Assembly (NCBI GenBank): GCA_023512835.1
Contig: CM042088.1
Location: 12,206,078 to 12,270,077, forward strand
Direction: 5' to 3'
From: Taxillus chinensis
Taxonomy: Eukaryota; Streptophyta; Magnoliopsida; Santalales; Loranthaceae
DNA length: 64,000 nucleotides
Positions within the stretch are counted from its first letter, which is position 1, and each line of letters begins with the position of its first letter. The position numbers and the translations under genes are program-made. This document shows positions 33,191 to 43,932 of the stretch, one piece after another. The notes beneath the pieces were generated by a model. It worked only from the letters and a program-made list of their open reading frames with translations, was not told the origin of the DNA and did no database searches.

Positions 33191-33626
33191 AGTCTACATA
33201 TTAAACAAGACTAGAGTCAGCATCTCTCAGGCTCTATACACCCTCATCCCCATGGGCCATGAGGTACTCAAGCAACTTTTCACATGTAAACATACAGGAT
33301 AATCACTCAGAATTGCACAGCAATAATTCACAGCAATAATTCTCAATAACAATTCGCAGCAACAATTTTCAGCAACACAACATTCCAAATCATAACATTT
33401 ATATTGAAATTAAACTAGTGCCCTAATGCCAATGCATGTATGCACCCCCAACCCAAATGCAAATGTCCTACTCCTTGGTCTAACTACCCCTGAGTGCACC
33501 CCAAAAACCCAGATAGAACCACGGTGATCAGGCGTGTCCTATACTGCCTCCTGAGAGCCTCGAAAGTAATTATCCCTCCCCACTATCCTAAGTCCACTAG
33601 ACCATGAACGAGCTATGATACCATAT
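33191..33626 (-). other. Element B leader with primer-binding site
   Basis: Noncoding leader. The PBS complement at 33612-33623 reads GCTATGATACCA, one base off the usual GCTCTGATACCA. An imperfect repeat of CAGCAATAATTC/CAGCAACAATTTT lies at 33318-33378. I see no gene. Confidence 0.7.
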
Positions 33627-34688
33627 TGTCACGCCCCAATTTCCTCTCACTTGGAAATGAGGAGTAACTGCCCATGCCCGCACCCGAAGGGTGAAGGGGT
33701 TGGTGCAAGCACCTACAAAGGACTTATGGCACGGGTGCTGTCCCAAACCTGTACAACTAGGCTAACATGCCACGGGGCATGCTCCTGATCCCAAACCATG
33801 CACACAAACATAGATTAAACAATAAACATATCTCAATCTATTACACCTCAAGAAGAGTTCCAAGTTTATTACAACTCAACTAGGAAAAACTCCCATCAAA
33901 CCACAATATATATAGTTTATAAACAATCCAAACCATAAAACATCGGTCCACAAAAGCAATAAAAATAATAATAATTCTTCAGCCTCAGTAGCCTACCACC
34001 ACAGCTCTTTCATCTACCGCCTGCTAGACCCTGCAAAAGAACAATTTATAGGAGGAGTGAGCAAACCATAGCTCAGTAGTGTTCAAGTCTCCCCAGACCC
34101 GTCCCACCCTACAATATGCATGACAAGTGTATGCTTGTGCTCGTGTAGTACCTAAAGCTAAGCAGCACACATCACCCAGTAACACACCATTTACCTGAGC
34201 CCACACTGGAGGGCAGAGGACACCCCGCCACCACGACGACATGACATACCACATCCAGGCGAATGTTGCATGGTCACCAATGCAACATTTCCCACCCGAG
34301 TCAGATATGGCCATCACCTCCTCGGACGCCATACCTACCCTCAGGAATGGGTGCAGACTTAGCCCACCGTCGTGAGTGCTACACCGAGACTCAGGACCGC
34401 AGCCCTGGCCAAATCTCAAAGGGTCCAGTAATTGTGCCTGGCCCATAACTCAGTTCAACCCACATGCATTTGGGTACTCAAACTTAATCACAAATTCACA
34501 GCATCTCAGCAAGTACATCAGAGTACATCTCAGTAAACACAGCTCAAGCGCAAGTATATCTCAGTAATGCAACTCAGGTGTACATCCCAACTCAGTACAA
34601 GGTACTTAACAATATATCTCAATACAAACATGTTAATATAGCTTAGCAAGCACAACTCAGGCATAACAAAACAACTCAACGGTACACT

Positions 34689-35179
34689 TGATAACGTGCG
34701 TTTATGCCATTATTCTATTGCCTATTTAGGGGTGTTTAAGAACATGATTAGAGCCTTATTGTATCATAATTCATTTATATTTGCTCTAACCCCTAGGAAG
34801 ATGCTATTTGCATATACATGCGCTTTTAGGCTGTTTTGTCAGGTTTTGGAGTTTTATTTTGACCAAGTAGATGGTCTCAAATTAATTGGCGTGCAGAACT
34901 AAAGTTTATCAGAATGATGTCCTCTACCTTCCACAGAAGTTTCAAAGCCAAAGACCTTGAACGCCAATTGGACCAATTGGCGTGCAAGCATATTACTGCA
35001 TACCAGCCTTCTACGTGATGCAAGGAAGCTTGGGGTAATTTTTCAGGGCATTTGGACCTGCACGCCAATTGGGGATATGGCGTGCAGCCATGTTTTTGCA
35101 CAGTTTTCTTTGTTTTGTTATTCTAAAGACTTCTCTCTAAAGAATCCTTCTCAAATTCCTTTTTGTTTGTGAGTTATCA
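34689..35179 (+). mobile_element. 0.5-kb module with TGATAAC...GTTATCA ends inside the B LTR
   Basis: The module starts TGATAACGTGCGTTTATGCC and ends GAGTTATCA, so the termini are short inverted repeats. Its body (CTCTAACCCCTAGGAAG, TTTTGACC(A/T)AGTAGATGG, CCAATTGGCGTGCAAGC, GACCTGCACGCCAATTGGGG) is related to the first 0.5 kb of the solo LTR at 1807 and to the early part of the C-family LTRs (42210-42600; 7870-8195). In B it points against the LTR direction. I see no clear target duplication. It may be a small non-autonomous element or an exchanged U3 block. Confidence 0.5.
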
Positions 35180-35675
35180 GGTTTTAAAGGTTGGATACAC
35201 AACCTACTTTCAATTCCAGTCAGAATACTCATGCCAAACTACCCATCCAGACAAATCCAGGGCATCCAACACAATTATTTTCAGTTATATATATTAGAAA
35301 TCTCATATTAATCCCACATGCATCTACATGTTTATATATGTATTAATCATCTCATTCAGAATTGGGGTTAAGAGAAGAATCACAACATGAAATTCCAGAA
35401 TTTAGAGAAGGTACTAGGGTTAACAACGAATCCCTACCTCAAGAATTTGGGAATACAACAGATCATTGTATCCTAGCTACCTTGACGCCTCCGGTCTCCC
35501 GTCGTCAGCAGGAAACTTAGATCGTCGGCCTTGGATCGCCTCCCTCCCTTTCTGGCCGTCTCTCCCTCTCTCTGGCCGTCTCTCCCTCTCTCTGGCCATG
35601 TCTCTCTCTCTCTAGGGGTGACGGCTGCTAGGGTTTTAGAATGAGAAATCCCCTAATTTCCAAGCCCTTTTTCTT

Positions 35676-35715
35676 TATATATTTTCCCACAAAATCAAAA
35701 CGACGTAGTTTTGAT
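35676..35715 (-). promoter_or_regulatory. B LTR core promoter: ACGT palindrome and TATA box
   Basis: On the - strand, a near-palindrome with core AAAACTACGTCGTTTT (35694-35715) directly precedes an AATATATAAAG box (about 35674-35684), as in the C-family LTRs. Confidence 0.6.
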
Positions 35716-36003
35716 TAATCTAAAGCCCAGCATCTCTAAGCCCAAAGGCCAAGGTTTTCTAACCCATCTCTTAAGCTCAACAGCCCAATTCATTAAGCCC
35801 AACAAATATTTAAAATAAATCCCTCAAATAAATATTATTTATGATATGTGAAATTCCCAAAATACCCCTCAGGGCCTCGAACTCCAACTTGAGCCCAAGT
35901 ATAGTCAAAATTCTCCATTCGATTAGCGATGTTCATTCTCTAAGACGAGGTCTTACTTAAGGCTAACTCCAAGAACCCCTCAAATACGGGTCCTTACATG
36001 CAT

Positions 36004-36349
36004 GTTTCAAAAACTGTGCAGCCTAGTCCACTCCTCGTCTTGCTGGCTCTATCACGACCTCCTGCTGGTGCACATCCTGCACTACCCTCGCCTCCTGCTG
36101 CTGAGGCTATGGCAGCTGTTGAGGCTACTGCTGCCTCTTCAACTCATCCACCTCTCTAGCCATATCCCTCATCGAGCCCTGCATACCCTGCATGGCCTTC
36201 TACAACTGAATCAACACCTGAGCCAAATCAGGTCCCACAACGGGAGCTGATGACCTCTACTGCGGGCTTTGTTGCCCCTAGTGCCCCGACTCTATCGTGG
36301 GCTCCTCTGCTGGGCCCTGGCCTCGGACAACTCTCCTCAGTGGTACCAT
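36004..36349 (-). pseudogene. gag: Element A gag, N-terminal part with several stops
   Basis: Start MVPLRRVVRGQGPAEEP at 36349. The frame continues with MQGMQGSMRDMAREVDELKRQQ and a Gln-rich stretch (QQLP, PQQQEARVV). There are six or so TAG stops, each where CAG (Gln) would fit. It ends at the TSD of element B and continues at 25424. The Gln-rich, coiled part precedes the Gag core in relatives. Confidence 0.78.
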
Positions 36350-36437
36350 CACACTGGCCACAACAACAAACAACAAACAATCAACACTAGCACTACTAAC
36401 ACAAACAACCATCAAAGGCACAGATCAACTCGTAGGT

Positions 36438-36562
36438 TCTCACCACACGACCCGTAGGTCCACAACCATGCATATAACATCGTGTCCCCCTCAGGGTACA
36501 CCACACGACCCATATGTCCACAACCATGCATATAGCATCGTGTCACCCCTTAGGGTACACCA
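36438..36562. repeat. 62-bp tandem duplication in the A leader
   Basis: Two copies of ACCACACGACCC...CACAACCATGCATATA(A/G)CATCGTG follow each other, each ending CAGGGTAC or TAGGGTAC. They lie in the noncoding leader between gag and PBS (36350-36831), where I see no gene. Confidence 0.75.
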
Positions 36563-36831
36563 CATGCAAGTCCTGGCTCTCACGGCCACATGACATCCAG
36601 GCACCACATACAAGCACATCACACACAAAAAATAGCTAGTGCCCTATATGCACACAATCATACCACTAGAGATGCATCCATGCCTACATATGCTCCTAAG
36701 ATTATCTAACTTACACCAACATAACCTAGAAGACATGTAAATACTGCGTTGATCAAGCGCCCTCCCTACAATTTTCCAAGTCACATGGAATCAATTAACC
36801 ACCCCTCACTAATCTAGGTCCGCTAGACCAT

Positions 36832-36843
36832 GCTCTGATACCA
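36832..36843 (-). other. Element A primer-binding site
   Basis: GCTCTGATACCA, complement of the initiator tRNA-Met primer site, three bases from the LTR start at 36847. Confidence 0.85.
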
Positions 36844-36846
36844 ACT

Positions 36847-38434
36847 TGTCACGCCCACAAATTCCAGGGAACCCGGAACCAAGAATATGACTTCCCCTTG
36901 CCCGCACCCGAAAGGTCAAGGGGTTGGTGACTAGCACTAATAGAGACTACACCGCGGGTGCTGTCTCAATCATGCAACCCTTTACAGTCATACATCAAGG
37001 GTAATCCTGTACTTTCCATATATCATCATGCATACAATAAGTCAAACAGTCATACAGACATCACATCATAAACAGTATGCAAATATAACTGTCCACGGAC
37101 CTATGTCTGGGATATCACACAAAAACATAATAAAATATAATACTATATCATACATCAGAGTAGTGGGCACGTCCTCCTAGAAGAAAGTCCTCCACTAGTC
37201 TCGGGTCACACCTGAAAAAGGTAAACAACAAGTAGGGGTGAGCAACAAGCTCAGTAGGTGACCCCAATACTCCACATCATGCAAACATACAAATCTATAC
37301 TACATGCTCTGTGTACTCGTGCACTGTGTAGTGTGCACAATCATCAGGACACAGCCTGCAAACAAACATGAGGACCTAGCCTTTCCACACAGGACAGCTT
37401 GTCCACGATCCCCCATGGGATCCTAGCTCAGGGCACTCAGCCCTAGCTCCATAAGCTCAACGGCTCAACACCATCCTCAACAGGAACTCAGCTCGGGGCT
37501 CTCAACCCTACCACAGCGCTATATACCCGGACACATTGCCACACAGGCCTACCATCGACGCATATGCCTACCCCGTCAACTACATAGCGTCATCTGTGCT
37601 TCACGGTGAGAACCCAACAAGTCATAGAGCCCATGCCTCAATTGCTCAGACCAACATACCAACACTAATATGGCATTAAGGTTCACCATACTCCCTTTAT
37701 AACTGAAGCTAGTCTTCACAAACCGATCATCATTCCTTGACCAAGGAAGGAGATACCCATAGGAGTTGTTTTCATGATATAAAAAGTCCTGGCATTGTCC
37801 CCATATCATAACTAAGATAATCTGATTTTTGGAGATTTTTCTAAGATGTCTAACCCCACTTTCCAAAAATTCACCTCTACGAAAAACTGGATTTTTCTGA
37901 GATTTTACACAAAATCCCAATTTTCACATTTTGAAGGAGTGAGAATTTAATTTTCTAGTATTTTTCTTTGAATCCGAAAGGAGGATATTTCGCTATTTAC
38001 ATTGTAACTTAAGTATAATCCTTAAATGTGGAGAGATTAAAGGTTGCAATGTAAATGGGTCCAGTCTAGTTCAGTTGCACTGGCTCAAAGCTGCAAAACT
38101 GCCTGACTCATAGCTGCGGGACTGCGACTCGTAGCTGCGGAATTGCAGCGTCGAAGACTCGAAGCTGGGACCTTCGACCTACGGATCTTCGACCCTACGA
38201 CTATGGGTTTATGGACATTCGACTCTACGACTACGGATCTTCGGATCTTCGACCCTACGACCCAAAATCTTCGACCCTTCGACCCAAATCTTCGGGTCTT
38301 TGTCCTTTCAACCCAATAGTTCACCCAGGGTACTATTTATCGTCGTTTTTGCCTATTCTTCGTTTGGAATCAATCCAGCGACCCCCAAATGCTCCCAAAC
38401 ACACGTTATACGTAACACACTACAATATCTACCT
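36847..38434 (-). repeat. Element A 5' LTR, part
   Basis: It begins TGTCACGCCCACAAATTCC and matches the 3' LTR closely (37290-38434 with 18783-19950). It has the word array GACTCGTAGCTGCGG, CTTCGACCC and TACGGATCTTCG (38085-38320). It ends at TACAATATCTACCT, where element F begins. The remaining 0.85 kb does not follow F; another LTR (I) does. Confidence 0.85.
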
Positions 38435-40514
38435 TGTTGGAAACACAGGATTTGATGAAGCTGCCAAATTATAGTCTAAGTCTGGAGACTCGAAGAACCG
38501 AAGCTCATAGGGTCTAAGAGTCGTAGTTCATAGAAGTAAAACTGTCACAGGACACGATTGGTGGGAGGCTCGCAGGCTCGTAGGGTCTAGAGACTCAAAG
38601 CGAAACAGTGACAGAACATTGCAACTCGTAGATCAAGGGTCGAACGTCGTAGAGTCATAGTACAGAAAAGAGAGCGTTATTGGAAGCGTCAATAAGTTCG
38701 GAGGCTCGTAGAGTCGAAGAATTCTTAAGAACAGTAACCAAAACTAAATGACTCGTAGACTCGTAGAATCGTAGACTCGCAACCCGTAGAACTGTAGAGT
38801 CCCCAAAAATACTTAAGTCAATTAACAGAACTTAAACTACCACTAGACTCAAAGACTCATAGAGTCGTAGAGTCGAAGCCTTAGAACACTGTTAAGAAAA
38901 CAGGACTCGTAGACTCGTAGATCAAAAGTTGTAGAATCGAAGCCTTCAAACAGTGTTAAGAAAACCGGATTCGTAGACTCGTAGATTGAAAGTCGTAGAG
39001 TCGAAGCCGTACTGTTAAGAACACTGGACCCCTAGACTCGTAGGATTGAAAGTCGAAGAGTCGATGCTATAAAGACTAGCAAACAAATGAAACTATAACT
39101 CAAGGGTCGTAGAGTCATAGACTCATAGACTCAAGGGATACAGTCACTATAAAGAAATTGCCACACTTTCAGACTCGGAGATCGATGGCTGAGAGTTGTA
39201 GCTGAAGGGTCTTAGCCATACAGAAACTCAATTTATGATCCTCTGTGAAAGACTAAGTAAGAAAAGCGAAGTTTAAGACTCGTAGAGTTGAAAATTTTCA
39301 GAACCACTTAGTCAAATATAGTAAACTGAGAGACCCGAAGGTCGTAGACCCGCAGAACTAGGGTCGTAGACCCGCAAAACTAGGGTCGTAGACTCGTAGC
39401 TATAATAACAGGTAGATTAGATGGACTCGAAGAAGTCACTCTAAGCGATTATTCTAAGAGTCGCAGACTCGCAGAGTCGTAGACTTTAGTTAACGGAGTG
39501 ACACAAAAGGCTAATCCATCCTGAACTCTAGCCTCGAAGACTCAAAGATATGAGTCGAAGACTCACAGAAACAATATAAAGCCTGAAGCAAAACTTCGCA
39601 ACTTCTGACAGGTTCTAACTGAAATCTTCGAGTCACTAAACCTACGATGCATCTACCTTCGAGGCAGACTTACAACCCTAAACACAGCCACTTAGTGATA
39701 TTGTCAGCTAGGGTTTGTACAGCAAGTCTGCGTCGTCCCGAGCAGTTGAGCGCATTAATGACACATTAATTGCTGCCAACTACCACCCATGGATGAACGG
39801 CCAAGATCGACTGCATGCCAAATACACAATATGGGCATCTGATCTGCAAATCAAAGCAGATCAACTCATCCCCTGACATTCCGCATTTTCAGTGGCGGGA
39901 AGTCAGTTTGTCGGGATGGACATCATGGCGCACGAGCACTTTAATCTTAAAAATATATCTCTCACGCACTTAACGACTAAATCAAGAGTTTAACCTCTCT
40001 CTCAAAAGAAGGAAACACACAGAACACAAGAAGGTGGTTCTGACACACTTGAAATAAATAATCCTTTGAAGAACCAACAAGAAAGAGTTCCAACGATAGA
40101 GAGAGAGAGAGAGACAAGGAGAGAATATTGAGAAGTGTTGTGCGCCGCGGTGAATCAAGAACAAGAGAGCAATCCATCTGATTACTCAAGAACCTTTTGT
40201 TCATCAAAGATCTAGCACTTGCATTAAGTCTTAATCTCTGTGTTGTTTGTTTTCCACACTTCGATCTATCATAAACCATCTCTTTCACAACTGAAATCTG
40301 TTGAGAAAAGAGCATTTACTCTTATCTCAGTTTTGTCTGATAGTTCATCATCACTCACGTTATCCTCACAATACAACTATCATCTTCTCCATAAATACTT
40401 CCATCATAGTCATCTGTAGAGTAATCCAAAACCAGCTAATAGTCTAGCTTTCATCATAGTCACACATGAAGAAAGTCTATTCACCCCCCCTCTAGACTCA
40501 CTTTGGGACCTACA
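38435..40514 (+). repeat. Element F 5' LTR (2080 bp)
   Basis: Starts TGTTGGAAACAC and ends TTTGGGACCTACA. The pair at 53472-55538 differs by scattered changes and small indels. From 38470 to 39600 it is full of the words ACTCGTAG, GTCGTAGA, GTCGAAG and GACTCG. A GA run (40098-40114) lies near a TCTCTCAAAAGAAGG block. Confidence 0.92.
38470..39600. repeat. ACTCGTAG / GTCGAAG word array in the F LTR
   Basis: Dozens of degenerate words (ACTCGTAGAC, GAGTCGTAGA, AGAGTCGAAGCC) with irregular spacing, plus larger near-repeats of about 60 bp (AAGAAAACAGGACTCGTAGA type, 38889-39050). The same array is at 53500-54670. Element A, a gypsy family, has the same words in its LTR. Confidence 0.85.
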
Positions 40515-40516
40515 AT

Positions 40517-40528
40517 TGGTATCAGAGC
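40517..40528 (+). other. Element F primer-binding site
   Basis: TGGTATCAGAGC, two bases after the LTR end; pairs with initiator tRNA-Met in this class. Confidence 0.9.
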
Positions 40529-40555
40529 GGTTCTACAACTCCGTAGAGATCCCTT

Positions 40556-42101
40556 ATGGCCGACATGGATTCCAGCAGTGCAGCTCTAGCTCCCGAACAG
40601 GCTCCAGTTCCTGTTGAGGAACTTAAGGCCAGTCGTGTTCCAGAGGAAGGAGCGACTGGAGACCAGGAGCAGGAAGAACCGAGTACCAGCAGCAACAAGA
40701 AAGAACGAGAAAACTTCTATGATGTTTTGCCTGGCTCATCCTCCCAAGTACCTATGTGCACACCTGCTCGTTTTTCCAAATGGAAAGCAAGGATGAGAGC
40801 ACACCTAGACATGCTCGACACGTATCTCTGGGAAACAATAAAGAACGGACCTTTCACTCCAAAGATTGTGCAGAGAGGTCAGTTAATGACAAAAGACCCA
40901 GATAGTTGGTCTAAGGTGGAGCAGAGAAAAGTAAAGCTCGGCTTCAAGGCAAAAGCCGTACTTTTCTTTACACTCGATGATGACATGTTCACGGATGTGT
41001 AGGATGTTGAGACTACTAAAGAGGTATGGGACAAGCTCTGTCTCAAATACAGGACAACAAGATCTCCATGCTCAAACAAAAGTATGAAGCCTTCAGATGT
41101 GAACCGAAGGAGTCATTGGATAGTATCTATAAAAAGTTCATAGGTCTGATTCAACGGATGAAGACTTACAACGTTGAGATCTCTCAAAAGGACAAGAATG
41201 ACAAATTTCTGAGATCTCTACCCTTGAGACTACTGATAAAAACATTAGCCATCCGTCAGCTGAAAGAATGGAAGACTTGTGCCTTGGAAGCGTTATATGG
41301 GGACCTCAAAATGTTTGAAATGCAAAAAGAAGATCTTGAGGCATTTGAGAACCCTTCCAAGAAAAAGGAGAAGTCTGTTGCCTTTAAGGGTGCTGTTGAA
41401 CCCCAAGAACCATCTTCAGAAGAGGAAAAAGATGAAGTTGATGAACTTGTTTCAGATAGTGTCTCAGATGAAGAAATGGCATTTCTGATCAAGAAACTGC
41501 TGAAGAGAAGGGGGAACTACAGGAGAAAAGCAAGGCATTCATCCTCATCCTTCTCTAAGGGAAAGGATAAGGAGAAGTTGCAATGCTACCACTGCAACAA
41601 GCCCGGCCACTTCGTTGCCGACTGTTACAAGTTGAAGAGGGAGAAAAAGGAGGCAGCTTAGCAAAAGAAGAAGATTAGAGGCTCCTCAAGTAGAAAGGAT
41701 GACAAGAGGAAGAAGGCTCTTGTTACAAACAAGTTCAACAGTGAAACTGAGGTGGAAGAAGAATCTTCTGATGAGGAGAAGAAGGAAAAAGGTCTCATCT
41801 GCTTCATGGCTGACCATTCACCTCCCCTCAAGGTAAGAACATATGAACAACTCTACATTGAATATGAAGATACCTATAGAGCTCTTAAAGAAATAGAGGA
41901 ACAATTTCTTCCTATGAAAGCTGACAAAGAAAGATACTATTCTAAATTGGAACAGCTTTCATGTGAATATAGAGACTATATAGATGATTATGAAAGAACA
42001 GAAAGAAGATTAAGAGCTGAAGTGAGTGAGATGAGAAGCACACACGATGATCTTTTGGACAAAGCTAGACAACTAAAAATGGCTAATAAAGACATCGATA
42101 G
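40556..42101 (+). pseudogene. gag: Element F gag, first part, with zinc knuckle
   Basis: ATG at 40556 (MADMDSSSAALAPEQAP). The first frame (CTPARFSKWKARMRAHLD) ends at TAG 41000-41002, a Gln position, then shifts. Frame 41026-41661 has ESLDSIYKKFIGLIQRMK, NDKFLRSLPLRLLIKTL and the knuckle CYHCNKPGHFVADC. TAG at 41659-41661, then the same frame continues with acidic and coiled-coil sequence (YIEYEDTYRALKEIEEQF). A C-family solo LTR cuts it after DID at 42101; the coiled coil resumes at 43933. The layout equals gag of element H. Confidence 0.85.
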
Positions 42102-43927
42102 TGTAATGACCCGTGTGTAACCCGTGTGTAAGAAGTTAACCACAAACACCTTGGATGTTGGTGCACAAGTTTGAGGTAAGAGAGGAGCCCAAGAGGGGAC
42201 TTTTGGGAGGTGCATGTGTGAAGCGATAGCGTACATTTATGCCTTAGGAAGATGTTATGCGTTTACAGGCGGTTTTAAGCTGTTTTGGCTGATCTTGGAG
42301 CTCACTTTTGACCTAGTAGATGGCCTCAAACAATTGGCGTGCAAGAACAAAAGTTTCTTAGAATGAGGTCCTCTATCTATCACAGAAATTTTAGAGCATT
42401 TGGAGCTGCACGTGTATTCACCCATTTCACGTGCAAGCATATTTTTGCTTCTCAGGCCTCTACAAGATGCAAGGAGGCTTGTGGTGAAGTTTGAGTGCAT
42501 TTGGAGCTGCACGCCAATTGGGGAATTGGCGTGCAAATTGGCGTGCAGGCATGTTTTTGCATGGTTACCTTGGTTTTGTCATTCTAATCATCTTTTCCCA
42601 AAGGACCATGTTGGAATTGTGAATATTTTGGTGTGTATAGATGTGGAAGGGTTGTAACTTGTGTAATCAAAACTACGTCGTTTTGATGCTGGGATTCACT
42701 TAATCAAAACTACGTCATTTTGATGTTGTGTTGTCTATATAAGGAGGAGAAGCCTCTCTGTTTTAGGTTTAAGGTTTGTTGCTTCCCCAGCCGTCGCAGA
42801 GAGAGAGAGAGAGAGAGAAAGGGAAGGAGAGCTTCTGGTGGCTGCCGGAGCGTCTTGCATGGGTGGTCGGAGCCTTGTGTGGAAGCGGGAGCAAGAGAAC
42901 ATACAAGGTAGGGGTTCTGTTCTTCCTAAATCCTCCTCTGTCCTAGGGTTCTAGGGCAAATTATAGAGTTATACCTGTTTATATATATATGTAATCCATA
43001 TAGGTGTGATCTCCTATATGGATGTTGGCCTTCAGTGGCATTTTGGTGTGATTTTGTTGTTACATGCTATATGTTCGATGAAATGCCTGTGTGAATATAG
43101 CTGTGTGTATATGCCCATTACGTGTTTGGTAATATGTCTGTGTGGCTGGACTTGTGGTTTAGTGTATGTATGTATCTTTGGGTGTTTGTTCTATGGCCTG
43201 AATGGCTGGGTTTGTGCACTTGTGAACGGGTGTACACCAAGTGTTTGGTTTTATGCTTGAGTGACCGTGGTGTGTGTTGTGTGCATGATCGTGCTATCTG
43301 GCCTGAAGAGGCGGTTAAACTACTTTGCCTGAGAGGCGGTTAAACCAAAGTGGCCTGAAGAGGCGGTTAAACTACTTTGCCTGAGAGGCGGTTAAATCAG
43401 TGGCCTGAAGAGGCGGTTAAACTACTTGCTTGAGATGTGTTTTGTTAGCCAGTGTGGCTGGGGCTGGGGTTACGCCCACTTGTGTGATGTTTTATTTTCC
43501 TTTTCTTAACACTATCACGTCACTACACCTGTGCACATGCATGTAGCCTTTAGGAGCATGGGAAGGGTTGGGGAGACTTGATCCCTACTGAGCTGTGGTT
43601 GCTCACCCCTCCTACTGTGTTTGCTTGTTTTCCAGGGACTTACAGGCGTTAGGTGGATACACCAAGGTGGAAGACCTTATTTATTTTACTCTCCTCCCTT
43701 TATGTTATTCTGTTTATGGGAATTGATGTAACCCCAGTGGGGATGGGATTGGAAAGGATTTTGTTGTAATAAACTGGTTTGGATTGCTTTTATGAACACT
43801 TTTTTGAATGTGTTGTGGATGTTTAAAATGTTATAATCTTGGTTTGTATCCTAACCCCTTTGCCCTCCTGTGGGTAAAAGGGGAGTCACGTACCGGTTTC
43901 CTCGGGTTGGAAATCCGGGGCGTGACA
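42102..43927 (+). mobile_element. Solo LTR of the C family inside gag of element F
   Basis: 1826 bp from TGTAATGACCCGTGTG to GGGGCGTGACA with exact duplicates GATAG (42097-42101 and 43928-43932). It is the + oriented relative of element C's LTR: two ACGT palindromes (42665-42686, 42702-42723), TATATAAG (42736-42743), a GA run (42798-42820), the GCCTGAGAGGCGGTTAA array (43300-43430), the box TACTGAGCTGTGGTTGCTCA (about 43585), and a terminal hairpin (43883-43927). A CCGTGTGTAA near-duplication lies right after the start. Confidence 0.92.
43300..43430. repeat. GCCTGAGAGGCGGTTAAA minisatellite in the solo LTR
   Basis: Alternating units GGCCTGAAGAGGCGGTTAAA and GCCTGAGAGGCGGTTAAA, about five in all; same family as 6971-7090. 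Confidence 0.85.
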
Positions 43928-43932
43928 GATAG

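Larger units (their letters stand above)
25425..35998 (-). mobile_element. Element B: chromovirus inserted in gag of A
   Basis: The ends are TGTCACGCCCC (25425) and GGGTCCTTACA (35998). TGCAT is duplicated at 25420-25424 and 35999-36003. It has a complete 5' LTR (33627-35998), PBS, gag and protease, up to the start of RT. Copia element H then interrupts it at 31135/31136. B's RT, RNase H, integrase and much of the 3' LTR are gone, removed with the 3' half of H by one deletion at 26191/26192. Confidence 0.87.
33627..35998 (-). repeat. Element B 5' LTR (2372 bp)
   Basis: TGTCACGCCCC to GGGTCCTTACA in + coordinates. It includes the chromovirus box (TACTGAGCTATGG on the - strand, about 34065), a 0.5-kb module in opposite sense (34689-35179), a CT-rich leader with three copies of CTCTGGCCGTCTCTCCCTCT (35555-35610), a TATATAA box and an ACGT palindrome (35694-35715). 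Confidence 0.87.
18783..38434 (-). mobile_element. Element A: Tekay-type chromovirus, interrupted by element B
   Basis: The - strand element has its 3' LTR at the left (to 20774), integrase to gag at 21046-25424, the start of gag at 36004-36349, PBS at 36832-36843 and part of the 5' LTR at 36847-38434. Element B sits between the two gag pieces with TSD TGCAT on both sides. The left end of the 3' LTR is displaced by E, and the right part of the 5' LTR is missing after element F. The two LTR parts agree closely where both are present. Confidence 0.82.

Noticed and set aside
43808..43927. N-terminal 40 codons of the frame at 43808-44845
   Set aside because: They are solo LTR sequence read through; the gag part starts after the TSD at 43932.
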